NCBI GenBank assembly: GCA_024281675.1 | Contig: JAMXAG010000002.1 | Coordinates: forward strand, 1-64,000 | Direction of reading: 5' to 3' | Source of the DNA: Nitrosomonas sp. | GTDB lineage: Bacteria; Pseudomonadota; Gammaproteobacteria; Burkholderiales; Nitrosomonadaceae | DNA: 64,000 nucleotides | Shown here: one piece after another, positions 46,480 to 55,184 of the stretch | Position numbering within the stretch: position 1 is the stretch's first letter | How the letters are laid out: the number at the start of each line of letters is the position of its first letter | The notes under the pieces: model-generated | Database searches by the model: none | Told to the model about the DNA's origin: nothing | What the model saw: only the letters and a program-made list of their open reading frames with translations | Translations under genes and position numbers: made by a program

Positions 46480-47718
46480 TTAACCTGCAGCTTCGCTCAT
46501 ACGATTAGCCCACCCCATTGCTTGCATTTCAATGTTGGCTAATTCACTTAGACTCAAAAACCCTAACTCAGTCAGAATCGATTGCATCGTTTCAACTTCA
46601 CTATTTTCATTGGCTTCTACTAGCTTCAATTCTTGCCCTAAACGACCGCCACGCGATATGAGCGCCTGGCTCATGTCCTCAGAAATAGCTAGATTGTCCA
46701 CTATCTGTTGCATGTCCATGCCGAGCAACACATCAAGAAGCGATAATATGCCGACCATAAAAGCTCTTTCATGATGATTTTTGTCGTGAGGTCGTTCGGC
46801 TATCGCGATTAATTCCATGAGTTTGCCACGCGCAGCTGCAGTTTGTAGTAAAGCGCTTGACATGTTATCGCCTGACTGGTTAGAGGTATAAAGTAGCAAT
46901 TGAATCCATTTCTGCAGTGGTTTGCGGCCAAGCACCATAATGGCATGCTTAATCGAATTAACTTTTTGTGGCAATCCGCCAGCAACAGAATTTACCATTC
47001 GCATCAAGTTGTAACTTAAGCCGGGTTGGTGTTTAAATTCTTTCTCGATTTCTTCTATATCGTTATCACTCGTGATGACAGCCAATAATTGCAACAAAGC
47101 TAATTTTCCTGGATCTGCACGTTTTATCGCTAGCACTTCAGGCTTAGCAAAAAAATACCCCTGAAACATTTGAAAACCTAATTGCATGCAGTGTGCTTGC
47201 TGCTCACGAGTTTCCACCTTTAATGCCAGCAATAACACAGGCCAACGATTTAATGCAGCCACCAGTTTAGTGAGATTTTCTTTATCGAGCTCAAGGACAT
47301 TTACTTTTACAATGCTCACGATATTCAGTAATTGCTCTACTTGAGCGTTAATAACAGTGACATTATCGAGCGCAAATTGATATCCGTTTTTTTTCAATTC
47401 ACCACAGCGGAGTAAAAATTCAGGCGTAATTTCTGCAGTTTCTCTTAGTTCCAAAACAACATGTTTACTTGGCAATAAAGAAATGATATCGCTCATGATC
47501 AATTCGGGATCCGCGTTGATGAACCCACGCTGATTTCCAAGTACATTTTGGATACCAAATTGACCGTAAGCGTTTACAATAACATTGGAAGAAGCGGCTA
47601 ACTCGTTAGTAACAGTCACTCCTTCTTCATTCTCTTCTTGCCGAAATAGCAATTCAAATGCCACTAAATTCTGATCTCGATCTAAGATAGGCTGCCGTCC
47701 AAGAAAAAAGCCGGTCAT
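46480..47718 (-). CDS. EAL-HDOD signalling protein (YuxH type)
   Basis: About 412 residues from MTGFFLGRQPIL; this ATG at 47718 has GGAG seven bases upstream and is preferred over one five codons earlier. The N-terminal EAL-like domain is degenerate: the signature reads FELLFR and later metal-binding motifs are missing, so no phosphodiesterase activity is expected. An HDOD domain follows (about 200-395) with LMRMVNSVAGG, IKHAIMVLGRKPLQKWIQLLLY and ALLQTAAARGKLMELIA. Such proteins act as signal relays in motility and two-component circuits. It is first in the run leading into the chemotaxis genes. Confidence 0.88.
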   Translation of the reverse strand: MTGFFLGRQPILDRDQNLVAFELLFRQEENEEGVTVTNELAASSNVIVNAYGQFGIQNVLGNQRGFINADPELIMSDIISLLPSKHVVLELRETAEITPEFLLRCGELKKNGYQFALDNVTVINAQVEQLLNIVSIVKVNVLELDKENLTKLVAALNRWPVLLLALKVETREQQAHCMQLGFQMFQGYFFAKPEVLAIKRADPGKLALLQLLAVITSDNDIEEIEKEFKHQPGLSYNLMRMVNSVAGGLPQKVNSIKHAIMVLGRKPLQKWIQLLLYTSNQSGDNMSSALLQTAAARGKLMELIAIAERPHDKNHHERAFMVGILSLLDVLLGMDMQQIVDNLAISEDMSQALISRGGRLGQELKLVEANENSEVETMQSILTELGFLSLSELANIEMQAMGWANRMSEAAG

Positions 47719-47815
47719 ACTAATTCTCCACATTGATTCATAATTTTATTCAGCAATTTAGTGCTTCAAGGAACGCTCATCAAAGCAAAATAACATCCTA
47801 ATTTATATGCTGATT

Positions 47816-48613
47816 TCAGGCCACTGAAGGAATAGTACAATTTTTCCCCATACGTTTAGCTTGATATAGCGCTTGATCAGCCCGGCTAATCACCGAGTTT
47901 TGATTTTCGCCAAAAGCGCGTAGTGCAACACCGGCACTAAAGGTGATCGGCATGAGTTGATTTTCGAGTGGAAGGGCACTACTTTTTGCGAGGTTATTTT
48001 GTATCCGCTGCACAATCGTTAGCGCCTCTTCCATTTCAACATCAGGCAATAAAATGACAAACTCCTCACCGCCAAAGCGCACTACCACGTCAGTAGGACG
48101 TAGCGTTTCCTGTGCAACGGTAACCAAACTAATCAGAACGTTATCGCCATAGGGATGTCCTAAGCAATCGTTGATTCTTTTAAAATCATCCAAATCAACC
48201 ATAACAACCCCCAAGGATTGCGCATTCCGATCAGCACGGGCTGCTTCACGTTTAAAAATATCGTCTAAACCGCGACGATTAAACGCACCCGTCATTTGAT
48301 CTGTCTGCACAAGGCTGCGTAACTGTTCAACCTCATTTTTTAGAGATTCAATTTTTTGTTCCGCCCGCTTTACTTGTTCCTGTGCAACGAATGCTTCATC
48401 GCTGAATTTTACTCCCCGCGTTTCGGACAAAACAATATCAAGAATCCGAACGATTTCATCAGCATTTCTCGTATTACGTATCTGTTCAGCATATTGCTGA
48501 ACTTGCTTATAGTATTTCTCTGAGTCAGTCATAGGCTTCTGCTCACTTTCAACTAAGTTTGATGATTTAACCAGTCTCAACATTCCTCTTTTATTATTTG
48601 TGGCTTTTTGCAT
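47816..48613 (-). CDS. diguanylate cyclase (GGDEF), short soluble form
   Basis: A 265-residue protein: N-terminal helical region, a coiled coil about residues 75-100, then a GGDEF domain with FNRRGLDDIF, DLDDFKRINDCLGHPYGD, and GGEEF at 181-185. RPTD, five residues upstream of GGEEF, is a complete product-inhibition site. It should make cyclic di-GMP. No membrane segment is present. Its start is followed by a 216-bp gap to the next, larger GGDEF gene on the same strand. Confidence 0.9.
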   Translation of the reverse strand: MQKATNNKRGMLRLVKSSNLVESEQKPMTDSEKYYKQVQQYAEQIRNTRNADEIVRILDIVLSETRGVKFSDEAFVAQEQVKRAEQKIESLKNEVEQLRSLVQTDQMTGAFNRRGLDDIFKREAARADRNAQSLGVVMVDLDDFKRINDCLGHPYGDNVLISLVTVAQETLRPTDVVVRFGGEEFVILLPDVEMEEALTIVQRIQNNLAKSSALPLENQLMPITFSAGVALRAFGENQNSVISRADQALYQAKRMGKNCTIPSVA

Positions 48614-48829
48614 TTTACTAACCTCCTTATTAAGCGTATGAAGGCCTGCGCTGCGGACTAGGGGGTTATTTCGTTGGATTGCGAAGGAGAACCCATATCC
48701 CGCTTATACACTGCCATATCAGCAACATTAACAGAGGAAGTTAGGGTTGGATTAAAGAAATAAAAAGGAGAATTGGTGTTATTTAAACTGTTTTAAAGAA
48801 ATGCATTGATAACAGGAGGTTACAAATAG

Positions 48830-50563
48830 TCACTCAGCCATAAGTATCTGATTCTTACCAGATCTTTTGGCACGATATAGCGCTTCGTCCGCCCGTTTGA
48901 AAATACTTTCTTGACTTTCGCCCGGATTAAATTGCGCAATACCCGCACTAAATGTTATCAACAGTCGATTATTATCATGCAAGAAGAATTTTTTGGTTAA
49001 ATTGCGCCGTATCCTGGACAATACTTCAAAAGCTTCTTCTTTTTCCGTGTTCGGGAGTAAAACCACAAATTCTTCTCCACCATAGCGTGACACAACATCT
49101 TCTGGCCGTGTTTTTTCTTTGATTGATTGAACTAGATAGATTAACGCATCATCGCCAACCTTATGACCGTGCGTATCATTAAGTTGTTTAAAATTATCAA
49201 TATCCAATAAGGCATAACATAAGGGAACATGGTGACGAACTGAACGAGCAGTTTCTCGCATAAATGCGCTGTCCAATCCGCGTCGATTCAATATGCCTGT
49301 CAGGTGATCTTCATGAACCTTCTCACCCATCTCCATGAGGTCGGTTTCAAGCTGATTAATTTTTTCCTGTGCTTTAGAAACTTCGGCACGAGCTGCAAGA
49401 AAATCATTACGATAGCTATGTGCATTTTTTTGCATCTGCTTAGTTTCATCCATAATCAACCTAAGCAACTGATTCATATCATCAATATCATCTGCTTTGC
49501 TGATTTTATCTGAATAATCTCCAAGTTTCTCCTGATATTCCCCGGTAGCATCGGTTAGTTCTTCAATGTTAGTAATGATTGAGGTCACCATTTGTTTCAG
49601 TGTTGTTTTGGCTTCATTTAAACTAAGTCGAATCTGGTCTTGCTTTTGCGTTATTACCCCTAAGCACTGCTCTGCTTCTTCAATTACCGCTTGATTCAAA
49701 GGTTTTGACATCGTTACGCGCAATTTATCGATTTGGGTTTTGACCCACTGATCACCTGCTAATAATTCTCCTGTACTATCCATAAGCATACCTAGCAGCT
49801 TTAATAGTCCCTGACGAAGCGTTTTTTGATCTTTATCATAAGCATTAAAATTACTGCAGAACTGCTGGAAACACGTTACAAATAATGTCAATTCTGACTG
49901 ACTGCTTACCTGGCGAATTTGATGTGCCAACTCTTTAGCTTCTTCTGACAAAGTGATATCTTCAATCTGACATGCCACAATTCGATCCAGAATTTGTCCA
50001 GCAATATCCACTACCTGATCGGTGTAAAATTGCACATCTTGTTCCTTCAGCAATAACTTCTGTGTATTTTCTACTTCGGTGATTACAGATTCTGTCTCAG
50101 ACTGTACCAATTCGAGCGACACTTTTTGTTGCCGTTCAGAATCGTCCTGCGGTGATTTAGGGGGAGCAACGACTAATGCCCCCCATGAATCCATCAATCC
50201 CTTGAGCTTGATATGTAATTGATTTGAGTCCTTGGAAAATTTACTTAAAACTCGAGTAACGCCTTCCCTTTTTTTGGCAATCGTCAACTTACCGTGCTTA
50301 CTTTCCAGTTGTTTCAGTAATATTTCCAGCGTTTCCCCCCAGTTCAGAGAATTTCCAGAAATCGAATTAGTATTATCAATAGTCTGATTTGCAGTGGCAT
50401 CACTGCTCAGAGAATTTGCTTCTACTGAATTATCAGAAACTCCGGCAATTTGATTATAAAGCTTGTAGTAATTATCAGGTGTTGGAGGAATTTTCAGCGT
50501 AGCAAGTTGCTTTAGGGTTTCACGAGCAACAATTGTTGGGTTTGCGTTTTTTGATTCATTCAT
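48830..50563 (-). CDS. diguanylate cyclase (GGDEF) with long helical N-terminus
   Basis: A 577-residue protein. The start (LATLKIPPTPDNYYKLYNQI) is a motif seen at the head of a class of cytoplasmic diguanylate cyclases. About 300 residues of helical, coiled-coil-rich sequence lead to a GGDEF domain with LNRRGLDSAF, DIDNFKQLNDTHGHKVGD and GGEEF at 495-499, preceded by an RPED inhibitory site. Catalytically competent by sequence. Together with the neighbouring cyclase it supplies cyclic di-GMP near the chemotaxis and flagellar genes. Confidence 0.9.
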   Translation of the reverse strand: MNESKNANPTIVARETLKQLATLKIPPTPDNYYKLYNQIAGVSDNSVEANSLSSDATANQTIDNTNSISGNSLNWGETLEILLKQLESKHGKLTIAKKREGVTRVLSKFSKDSNQLHIKLKGLMDSWGALVVAPPKSPQDDSERQQKVSLELVQSETESVITEVENTQKLLLKEQDVQFYTDQVVDIAGQILDRIVACQIEDITLSEEAKELAHQIRQVSSQSELTLFVTCFQQFCSNFNAYDKDQKTLRQGLLKLLGMLMDSTGELLAGDQWVKTQIDKLRVTMSKPLNQAVIEEAEQCLGVITQKQDQIRLSLNEAKTTLKQMVTSIITNIEELTDATGEYQEKLGDYSDKISKADDIDDMNQLLRLIMDETKQMQKNAHSYRNDFLAARAEVSKAQEKINQLETDLMEMGEKVHEDHLTGILNRRGLDSAFMRETARSVRHHVPLCYALLDIDNFKQLNDTHGHKVGDDALIYLVQSIKEKTRPEDVVSRYGGEEFVVLLPNTEKEEAFEVLSRIRRNLTKKFFLHDNNRLLITFSAGIAQFNPGESQESIFKRADEALYRAKRSGKNQILMAE

Positions 50564-50716
50564 AGCTATTCAATTCGAAGGACCACGATACAGAAAAATT
50601 ATTGTAAGCGACTACTGGTATTTATGCCTCATTTATGCCTAGCTACTTTACACATTAAAAGAAATGAAATAAGTATATCGATTAAATTCTCCCCTCATTA
50701 CGGGAAAAACAAATCA

Positions 50717-51349
50717 TTAATCAACCAATTTATTTTTTATCGCATAACGAATGAGTTCAGAATTATTGGTCAGTTTTAATTTTTCCAATAAACGTGCGCG
50801 ATAAACACTTACTGTCTTAGGACTTAGAAACATTTCACCAGATATTTCTGATAGCGTCTTCCCTGCAGCAATAAAACACAAAGTTTGATATTCCCTATCT
50901 GACAAAGTGGAATGGAGTGGTTTATCGGCATCAGTATTAATAATATTTGCTAACTCTTGTGCTACTGCTGGACTGACATATTTATTGCCAGTTGCGACCT
51001 GACGAATCGCCACAACTAGTTGTGCTGGTGCGCTTTGCTTGTTTAGATAACCAGCGGCGCCTGCCTTTAATGCGCGAATTGCAAATTCATGCTCGTTATG
51101 CATACTCAACATCAAAATAGCAAGGGTGGGCCTATCTTTTTTAACTTGCTTAAGAATTTCAATGCCGTTTCTATCGGGTAATGATATATCAAGCAACATT
51201 ACATCAAAAGATTGTTGCCGCGCGATTTTAACTGCTTGAAACCCTGTTTCAGCTTCCCCAGTTACTTTAATGTCATCCGTCTCGCTAAGTATTTGCTTTA
51301 AGCCTTGACGAACGATTGCATGGTCATCGGCTATCATGACATTAATCAT
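50717..51349 (-). CDS. NarL/LuxR-type response regulator
   Basis: A 210-residue regulator: receiver with Asp54 in MLLDISLPDRNG and the conserved Lys in GYLNKQSAP, then a GerE/LuxR helix-turn-helix (TLSDREYQTLCFIAAGKTLSEISGEMFLSPKTVSVYRARLLEKL). It starts 30 bp after the sensor kinase gene and is its obvious partner. Target genes are not evident; the divergent fliC suggests a motility role, but that is only context. Confidence 0.93.
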   Translation of the reverse strand: MINVMIADDHAIVRQGLKQILSETDDIKVTGEAETGFQAVKIARQQSFDVMLLDISLPDRNGIEILKQVKKDRPTLAILMLSMHNEHEFAIRALKAGAAGYLNKQSAPAQLVVAIRQVATGNKYVSPAVAQELANIINTDADKPLHSTLSDREYQTLCFIAAGKTLSEISGEMFLSPKTVSVYRARLLEKLKLTNNSELIRYAIKNKLVD

Positions 51350-51379
51350 ATATATCTTCTGCTATTCAAAACCATGAGA

Positions 51380-52933
51380 TCACTTCCTCATTGAATGATT
51401 GGCAAAATATTCTCTATTGATTTCAATCTCAAAATCAATAGCTTCCTGTGTTGATAGTATATTCTCCCCTTTAGGAATAAGAATGGTTACCTTTGTTCCC
51501 TCATCAGGACCTCCAGAAATATGAAAGCTTCCTTTTAACTGTTGGCAACGTTCCCGCATCCCTCTAATTCCAAAGGAATCATGTTTCTCCATGTCGGCAT
51601 TAGTGATGCCACGACCATTGTCGCCAATTTCAAGAAGAATTATTTGGTCTAGATCAGCAAGCGTGACATGCACTTGAGATGCTCCAGCATGTTTCGAAAT
51701 ATTTGTAAGCGCTTCCTGAAATACACGAAAAATTGCAATGGCCAAATCAGAGTCTAACGTTATGTCATCACTATCACAAGAAACTTTGCAGGCGATTCCT
51801 GTACGACCACTAAACTCCTTAGCTTGCCATTGCGCTGCAGCAACGATACCACAGTCCAAAATACCTGGACGTAAATCTAAGGAAATACGACGTGTACTAT
51901 CAATTACACGATCGACTAGCGATTCAACTGATTTCATTTTTTGTTGATAAAACTCGGGGGTTCTAAATTCTCCATCGATGCAGGGAAATAGCTCACATTT
52001 GATAGCAGTTAAGGTTCCTCCTATGTCATCGTGAATCTCTCGGGCGATACGCGCGCGTTCTTGCTCTTTGACTTTCTGCATATAAGAAGACAGCTCGGCT
52101 AATTGTTCGCGTGAACGTGCTATTTCACGCTCGGCTAACTTATTGCGGGTTATATTAATCATAATGCCATCCCACACGGTTGCTTCATCATCTATCCTTC
52201 TCGGCGTAGCGCGTAAGCTAATCCATTTGATATCGCTATCACCCTTAACCTGAATACAACCCTCCCAATCCCAAGTAGAAAGTTGTTCCGCAGATACTAC
52301 AAATGATTGCCGATAAGATTCTCTATCGTCAGGTAATATTAATTCAGGAAATAAACCGGGGTTATCAATTAGTTTTTCTGGACGTAAACCCAGCAATGTT
52401 TCACTGGCATCACTTGCATATAAGAAACTAGTCTCTCCATTGCTTGTCAACAAAAACTGGAAAACGACACTCGGAAGATTGGTTGTAATTGCTTGAAATA
52501 AAGTTTCACTTTTTTGTAGTGCACTCTGCGCGATGATAAAACGTTGGTAGTTTTCGGCTTCATTTAGAATGCGACGTATCACAGGCACCAATCTAGCAGA
52601 ATGGCGTTTCATCATAAAGTCATATGCGCCCAAAGCCATAGTATGTTCTGCTGCTGTTTCGCCGACATGGCTAGACAATATGATTAACGGAATGTCGAGT
52701 TCTTTTTCATTAATCATCCGCAGTACATCATGGACAGTTAATTGCGGCAAATCGTAATCGGATAAAACTAAATCCCAGCGATGATTTGACAATGCGTCTT
52801 GTAATGCTTCGATTGAAGTTATTTGCAAGTATTCCGTTTGAAATCCGCTTCTAGCAAGCAATAACACTATCTGCTCTGCATCATGCACAGAATTCTCAAT
52901 CATTAGCACTTTCAGTTTATCTCCACTGACCAT
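51380..52933 (-). CDS. REC-PAS-HisKA_3 sensor histidine kinase
   Basis: A 517-residue soluble kinase with no membrane helix. An N-terminal receiver domain has Asp59 in LVLSDYDLPQ; a PAS domain follows (about 145-275, with FLYASDASETLLGL). Then comes a NarX-type dimerisation domain with the phosphorylated His301 in RIAREIHDDIGGTL and an ATPase with NISKHAGA, GDNGRGI and FGIRGMRERC. It should pass phosphate to the downstream LuxR-type regulator. The N-terminal receiver implies that it is itself controlled by another phosphorelay. Divergent to fliC across a 294-bp gap. Confidence 0.92.
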   Translation of the reverse strand: MVSGDKLKVLMIENSVHDAEQIVLLLARSGFQTEYLQITSIEALQDALSNHRWDLVLSDYDLPQLTVHDVLRMINEKELDIPLIILSSHVGETAAEHTMALGAYDFMMKRHSARLVPVIRRILNEAENYQRFIIAQSALQKSETLFQAITTNLPSVVFQFLLTSNGETSFLYASDASETLLGLRPEKLIDNPGLFPELILPDDRESYRQSFVVSAEQLSTWDWEGCIQVKGDSDIKWISLRATPRRIDDEATVWDGIMINITRNKLAEREIARSREQLAELSSYMQKVKEQERARIAREIHDDIGGTLTAIKCELFPCIDGEFRTPEFYQQKMKSVESLVDRVIDSTRRISLDLRPGILDCGIVAAAQWQAKEFSGRTGIACKVSCDSDDITLDSDLAIAIFRVFQEALTNISKHAGASQVHVTLADLDQIILLEIGDNGRGITNADMEKHDSFGIRGMRERCQQLKGSFHISGGPDEGTKVTILIPKGENILSTQEAIDFEIEINREYFANHSMRK

Positions 52934-53100
52934 CTAATCCCTTCCTGGTCGAAGCTGACAACCTAAATTATGTCCTATCAATTAACCAACTGAATTTTTA
53001 AAGTATCTTACAAGATTATTCGCAAATGACATAGCCATTTATTTCGTTAATTACCAACATAAATCAGTCAATTAAGTATTAATTCTGAGCTATAAAATTC

Positions 53101-53127
53101 TAAACTTTTGAAAATGCTATCCGATTA
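53101..53127 (+). promoter_or_regulatory. sigma-28 (FliA) promoter for fliC
   Basis: TAAACTTT (53101-53108), an 11-base spacer and TCCGATTA (53120-53127) match the sigma-28 consensus TAAAGTTT-N11-GCCGATAA closely. It lies about 100 bp upstream of fliC, with a strong AAGGAG ribosome binding site just before the ATG at 53228. The rest of 52934-53227 shows no other gene. Confidence 0.88.
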
Positions 53128-53227
53128 CTGCTACAACAGCGGTTACAAACCCTCTTGGATTGCGGGGAAAACCAATGGAAATGGCAATTTTGCCAATATT
53201 ACTTAGTAAAGTAAAAGGAGAACCCAA

Positions 53228-54688
53228 ATGCCACAAATGATTAATTCAAATATTGCCTCATTGACTGCACAACGTAATTTGAATACTTCACAGTCATCAT
53301 TGAATACCTCTCTGACACGTCTTTCTTCTGGTTTGCGTATCAACAGTGCAAAGGATGATGCAGCAGGTTTAGCAATTTCAGAACGCATGACTTCACAAAT
53401 CCGTGGTTTGAACCAAGCGGCACGGAATGCAAATGACGGCATTTCATTGTCACAAACCGCTGAAGGTGCTCTGGGAGAAATCGGCAACAACTTGCAACGT
53501 ATTCGCGAATTGGCCGTACAATCAGCCAATGCAACTAACAGTGCCAGTGATCGAGCATCACTTCAAGCCGAAGCTGCGCAATTAACTGCCGAAATAACCC
53601 GTGTTGCTAGTCAAACCCAGTTTAACGGCACGAACTTGTTGGATGGTTCTTTCCTGAACCAGAGTTTCCAGGTCGGAGCCAATGCCAATCAAACCATTAA
53701 TATCTCTTCGATTGGTGACTCACGCTCTACCGCATTGGGCAGCAATATTTTGAATACCACCGGAACTGCCATGGGGACAACAACTGCTGCTGCCGCTGCA
53801 TTAGCTGCAAATGGGGTTGCTGTCGAAGCTGATTTAGCGCTTACAACCAACAAAGGCGCAGTAACTGGCATCAGTTATGCGGCGGGCGCTGACGCAAAAA
53901 CTATCGCAGCAGCCATTAATACTGCAGCCACCAACATTGGCATTACAGCAACAGCTACAAATAACGCCACATTGGGCAATTTAGGCAGTGCCGGCACAGT
54001 ATCTATGACATTAAATGGCAGTTCGGTATCCGCTGTTGTTACCGATAAATCGGATTTAAGCAGCTTGGCTGCTTCAATTAATGGCTTGCAATCAACCACT
54101 GGAGTTACCGCTTCATTCGCGACCCCAGGCAATAAATCCGTCATCACCCTATCAACCACTGATGGCAGAGACATTACCGTTGTAGATTTCAACAATAGTG
54201 GCGCTACCAAAACGGCTGATATCGTAGCAGGAACAACTACAACCACGCTGACAGGTGGAGCAGCAACTGACTCAACAACCATAACCGGCACGATTGAACT
54301 TGCCAGCTCTGCGGGTCAGATTACTGCGGGCAATGCAAATGCCAGTGTATTTGGAACTTCAGTAAGTGCTTTCAATTCAGTAGCTACGCTAGATCTATTA
54401 TCAGCAACTAATTCACAAGCAGCATTGAAAACTCTCGATGCCGCCTTGGCCCAGATTAACAGCACACGCGGTGATCTAGGTGCGATTCAAAACCGCTTCA
54501 GCTCAACCATTGCGAATTTGCAAAGTACTTCTGAAAATCTGTCAGCTTCTCGTAGCCGAATTCAAGATGCTGACTTCGCAACGGAAACCGCTAACATGAC
54601 ACGTGGGCAGATCCTGCAACAAGCCGGTGTAGCGATTCTTGCACAAGCAAATTCACTACCTAATAATGTACTCTCATTACTCCGCTAA
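53228..54688 (+). CDS. fliC: flagellin FliC
   Basis: A 486-residue filament protein. The conserved D0/D1 ends are clear: MPQMINSNIASLTAQRNL, LSSGLRINSAKDDAAGLAIS at the N-terminus, and TANMTRGQILQQAGVAILAQ, NVLSLLR at the C-terminus. The central part (about 150-390) is Ala/Thr/Gly-rich and variable, the surface-exposed filament domain. Driven by the sigma-28 promoter upstream and followed by a strong hairpin, so much of the message probably ends or is stabilised before flaG. Confidence 0.97.
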   Translation: MPQMINSNIASLTAQRNLNTSQSSLNTSLTRLSSGLRINSAKDDAAGLAISERMTSQIRGLNQAARNANDGISLSQTAEGALGEIGNNLQRIRELAVQSANATNSASDRASLQAEAAQLTAEITRVASQTQFNGTNLLDGSFLNQSFQVGANANQTINISSIGDSRSTALGSNILNTTGTAMGTTTAAAAALAANGVAVEADLALTTNKGAVTGISYAAGADAKTIAAAINTAATNIGITATATNNATLGNLGSAGTVSMTLNGSSVSAVVTDKSDLSSLAASINGLQSTTGVTASFATPGNKSVITLSTTDGRDITVVDFNNSGATKTADIVAGTTTTTLTGGAATDSTTITGTIELASSAGQITAGNANASVFGTSVSAFNSVATLDLLSATNSQAALKTLDAALAQINSTRGDLGAIQNRFSSTIANLQSTSENLSASRSRIQDADFATETANMTRGQILQQAGVAILAQANSLPNNVLSLLR

Positions 54689-54705
54689 TCATTACATGTA
54701 ATGAT
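54688..54705. other. 18-bp perfect palindrome at the fliC stop
   Basis: ATCATTACATGTAATGAT is its own reverse complement; its first base is the last base of the fliC stop codon. Without a loop it is more like a protein-binding dyad than an RNA hairpin, though a small stem could form in RNA. No function is assigned. Confidence 0.6.
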
Positions 54706-54730
54706 ATAGCGAATTCACTAAAGCTGAATA

Positions 54731-54758
54731 CGCGGGAGCATAGCTAAAAGCTCCCGCG
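54731..54758 (+). terminator. strong hairpin after fliC (partial terminator or mRNA stabiliser)
   Basis: CGCGGGAGC and GCTCCCGCG make a nine-base-pair GC-rich stem with a ten-base loop, starting 42 bp after the fliC stop. No T tract follows directly (CTCAATTCAAC), so a full rho-independent terminator is doubtful. It could protect the abundant fliC mRNA from 3' decay and lower read-through into flaG. Confidence 0.6.
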
Positions 54759-54785
54759 CTCAATTCAACTTTAAGGAGAATAATC

Positions 54786-55148
54786 ATGAATATCAATCCA
54801 TTAAATGGAACAAATGCATATCCAACACCTCTAACTGTGAGTGTTCAAAAAACAGCAGCAACTTATTCACAGATTCTCCCATTCTCTCAGGTTAAAAATA
54901 CTCAATCTGAAAGCGCTTCTGGATCAGATCAGGGTGTCCAACAAGCCGTACAAAAAATACAAGAAACTGTAGCAAACTTGGCACATAACTTGCGTTTTTC
55001 TATTGATGAAGATACCGGCAGAACCATTGTTAAAGTGATGGATACCAATACGGATGAGGTTATTCGCCAAATTCCAACCGAGGAAGCCATTGCAATAGCA
55101 CATACCCTTGATAAAGTACAAGGACTACTGTTTAACGATAAAGCTTAA
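54786..55148 (+). CDS. flaG: FlaG-family flagellar protein
   Basis: A 120-residue protein with the FlaG domain in its second half: ANLAHNLRFSIDEDTGR, VKVMDTNTDEVIRQIP, EEAIAIAHTLDKVQGLLF. AAGGAG precedes the ATG. FlaG is thought to influence filament length; it sits between fliC and fliD as is common in polar flagellates. Confidence 0.92.
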   Translation: MNINPLNGTNAYPTPLTVSVQKTAATYSQILPFSQVKNTQSESASGSDQGVQQAVQKIQETVANLAHNLRFSIDEDTGRTIVKVMDTNTDEVIRQIPTEEAIAIAHTLDKVQGLLFNDKA

Positions 55149-55184
55149 TTCAGCCATTAGAAAATCTAAACAAAGAGAACAAAA

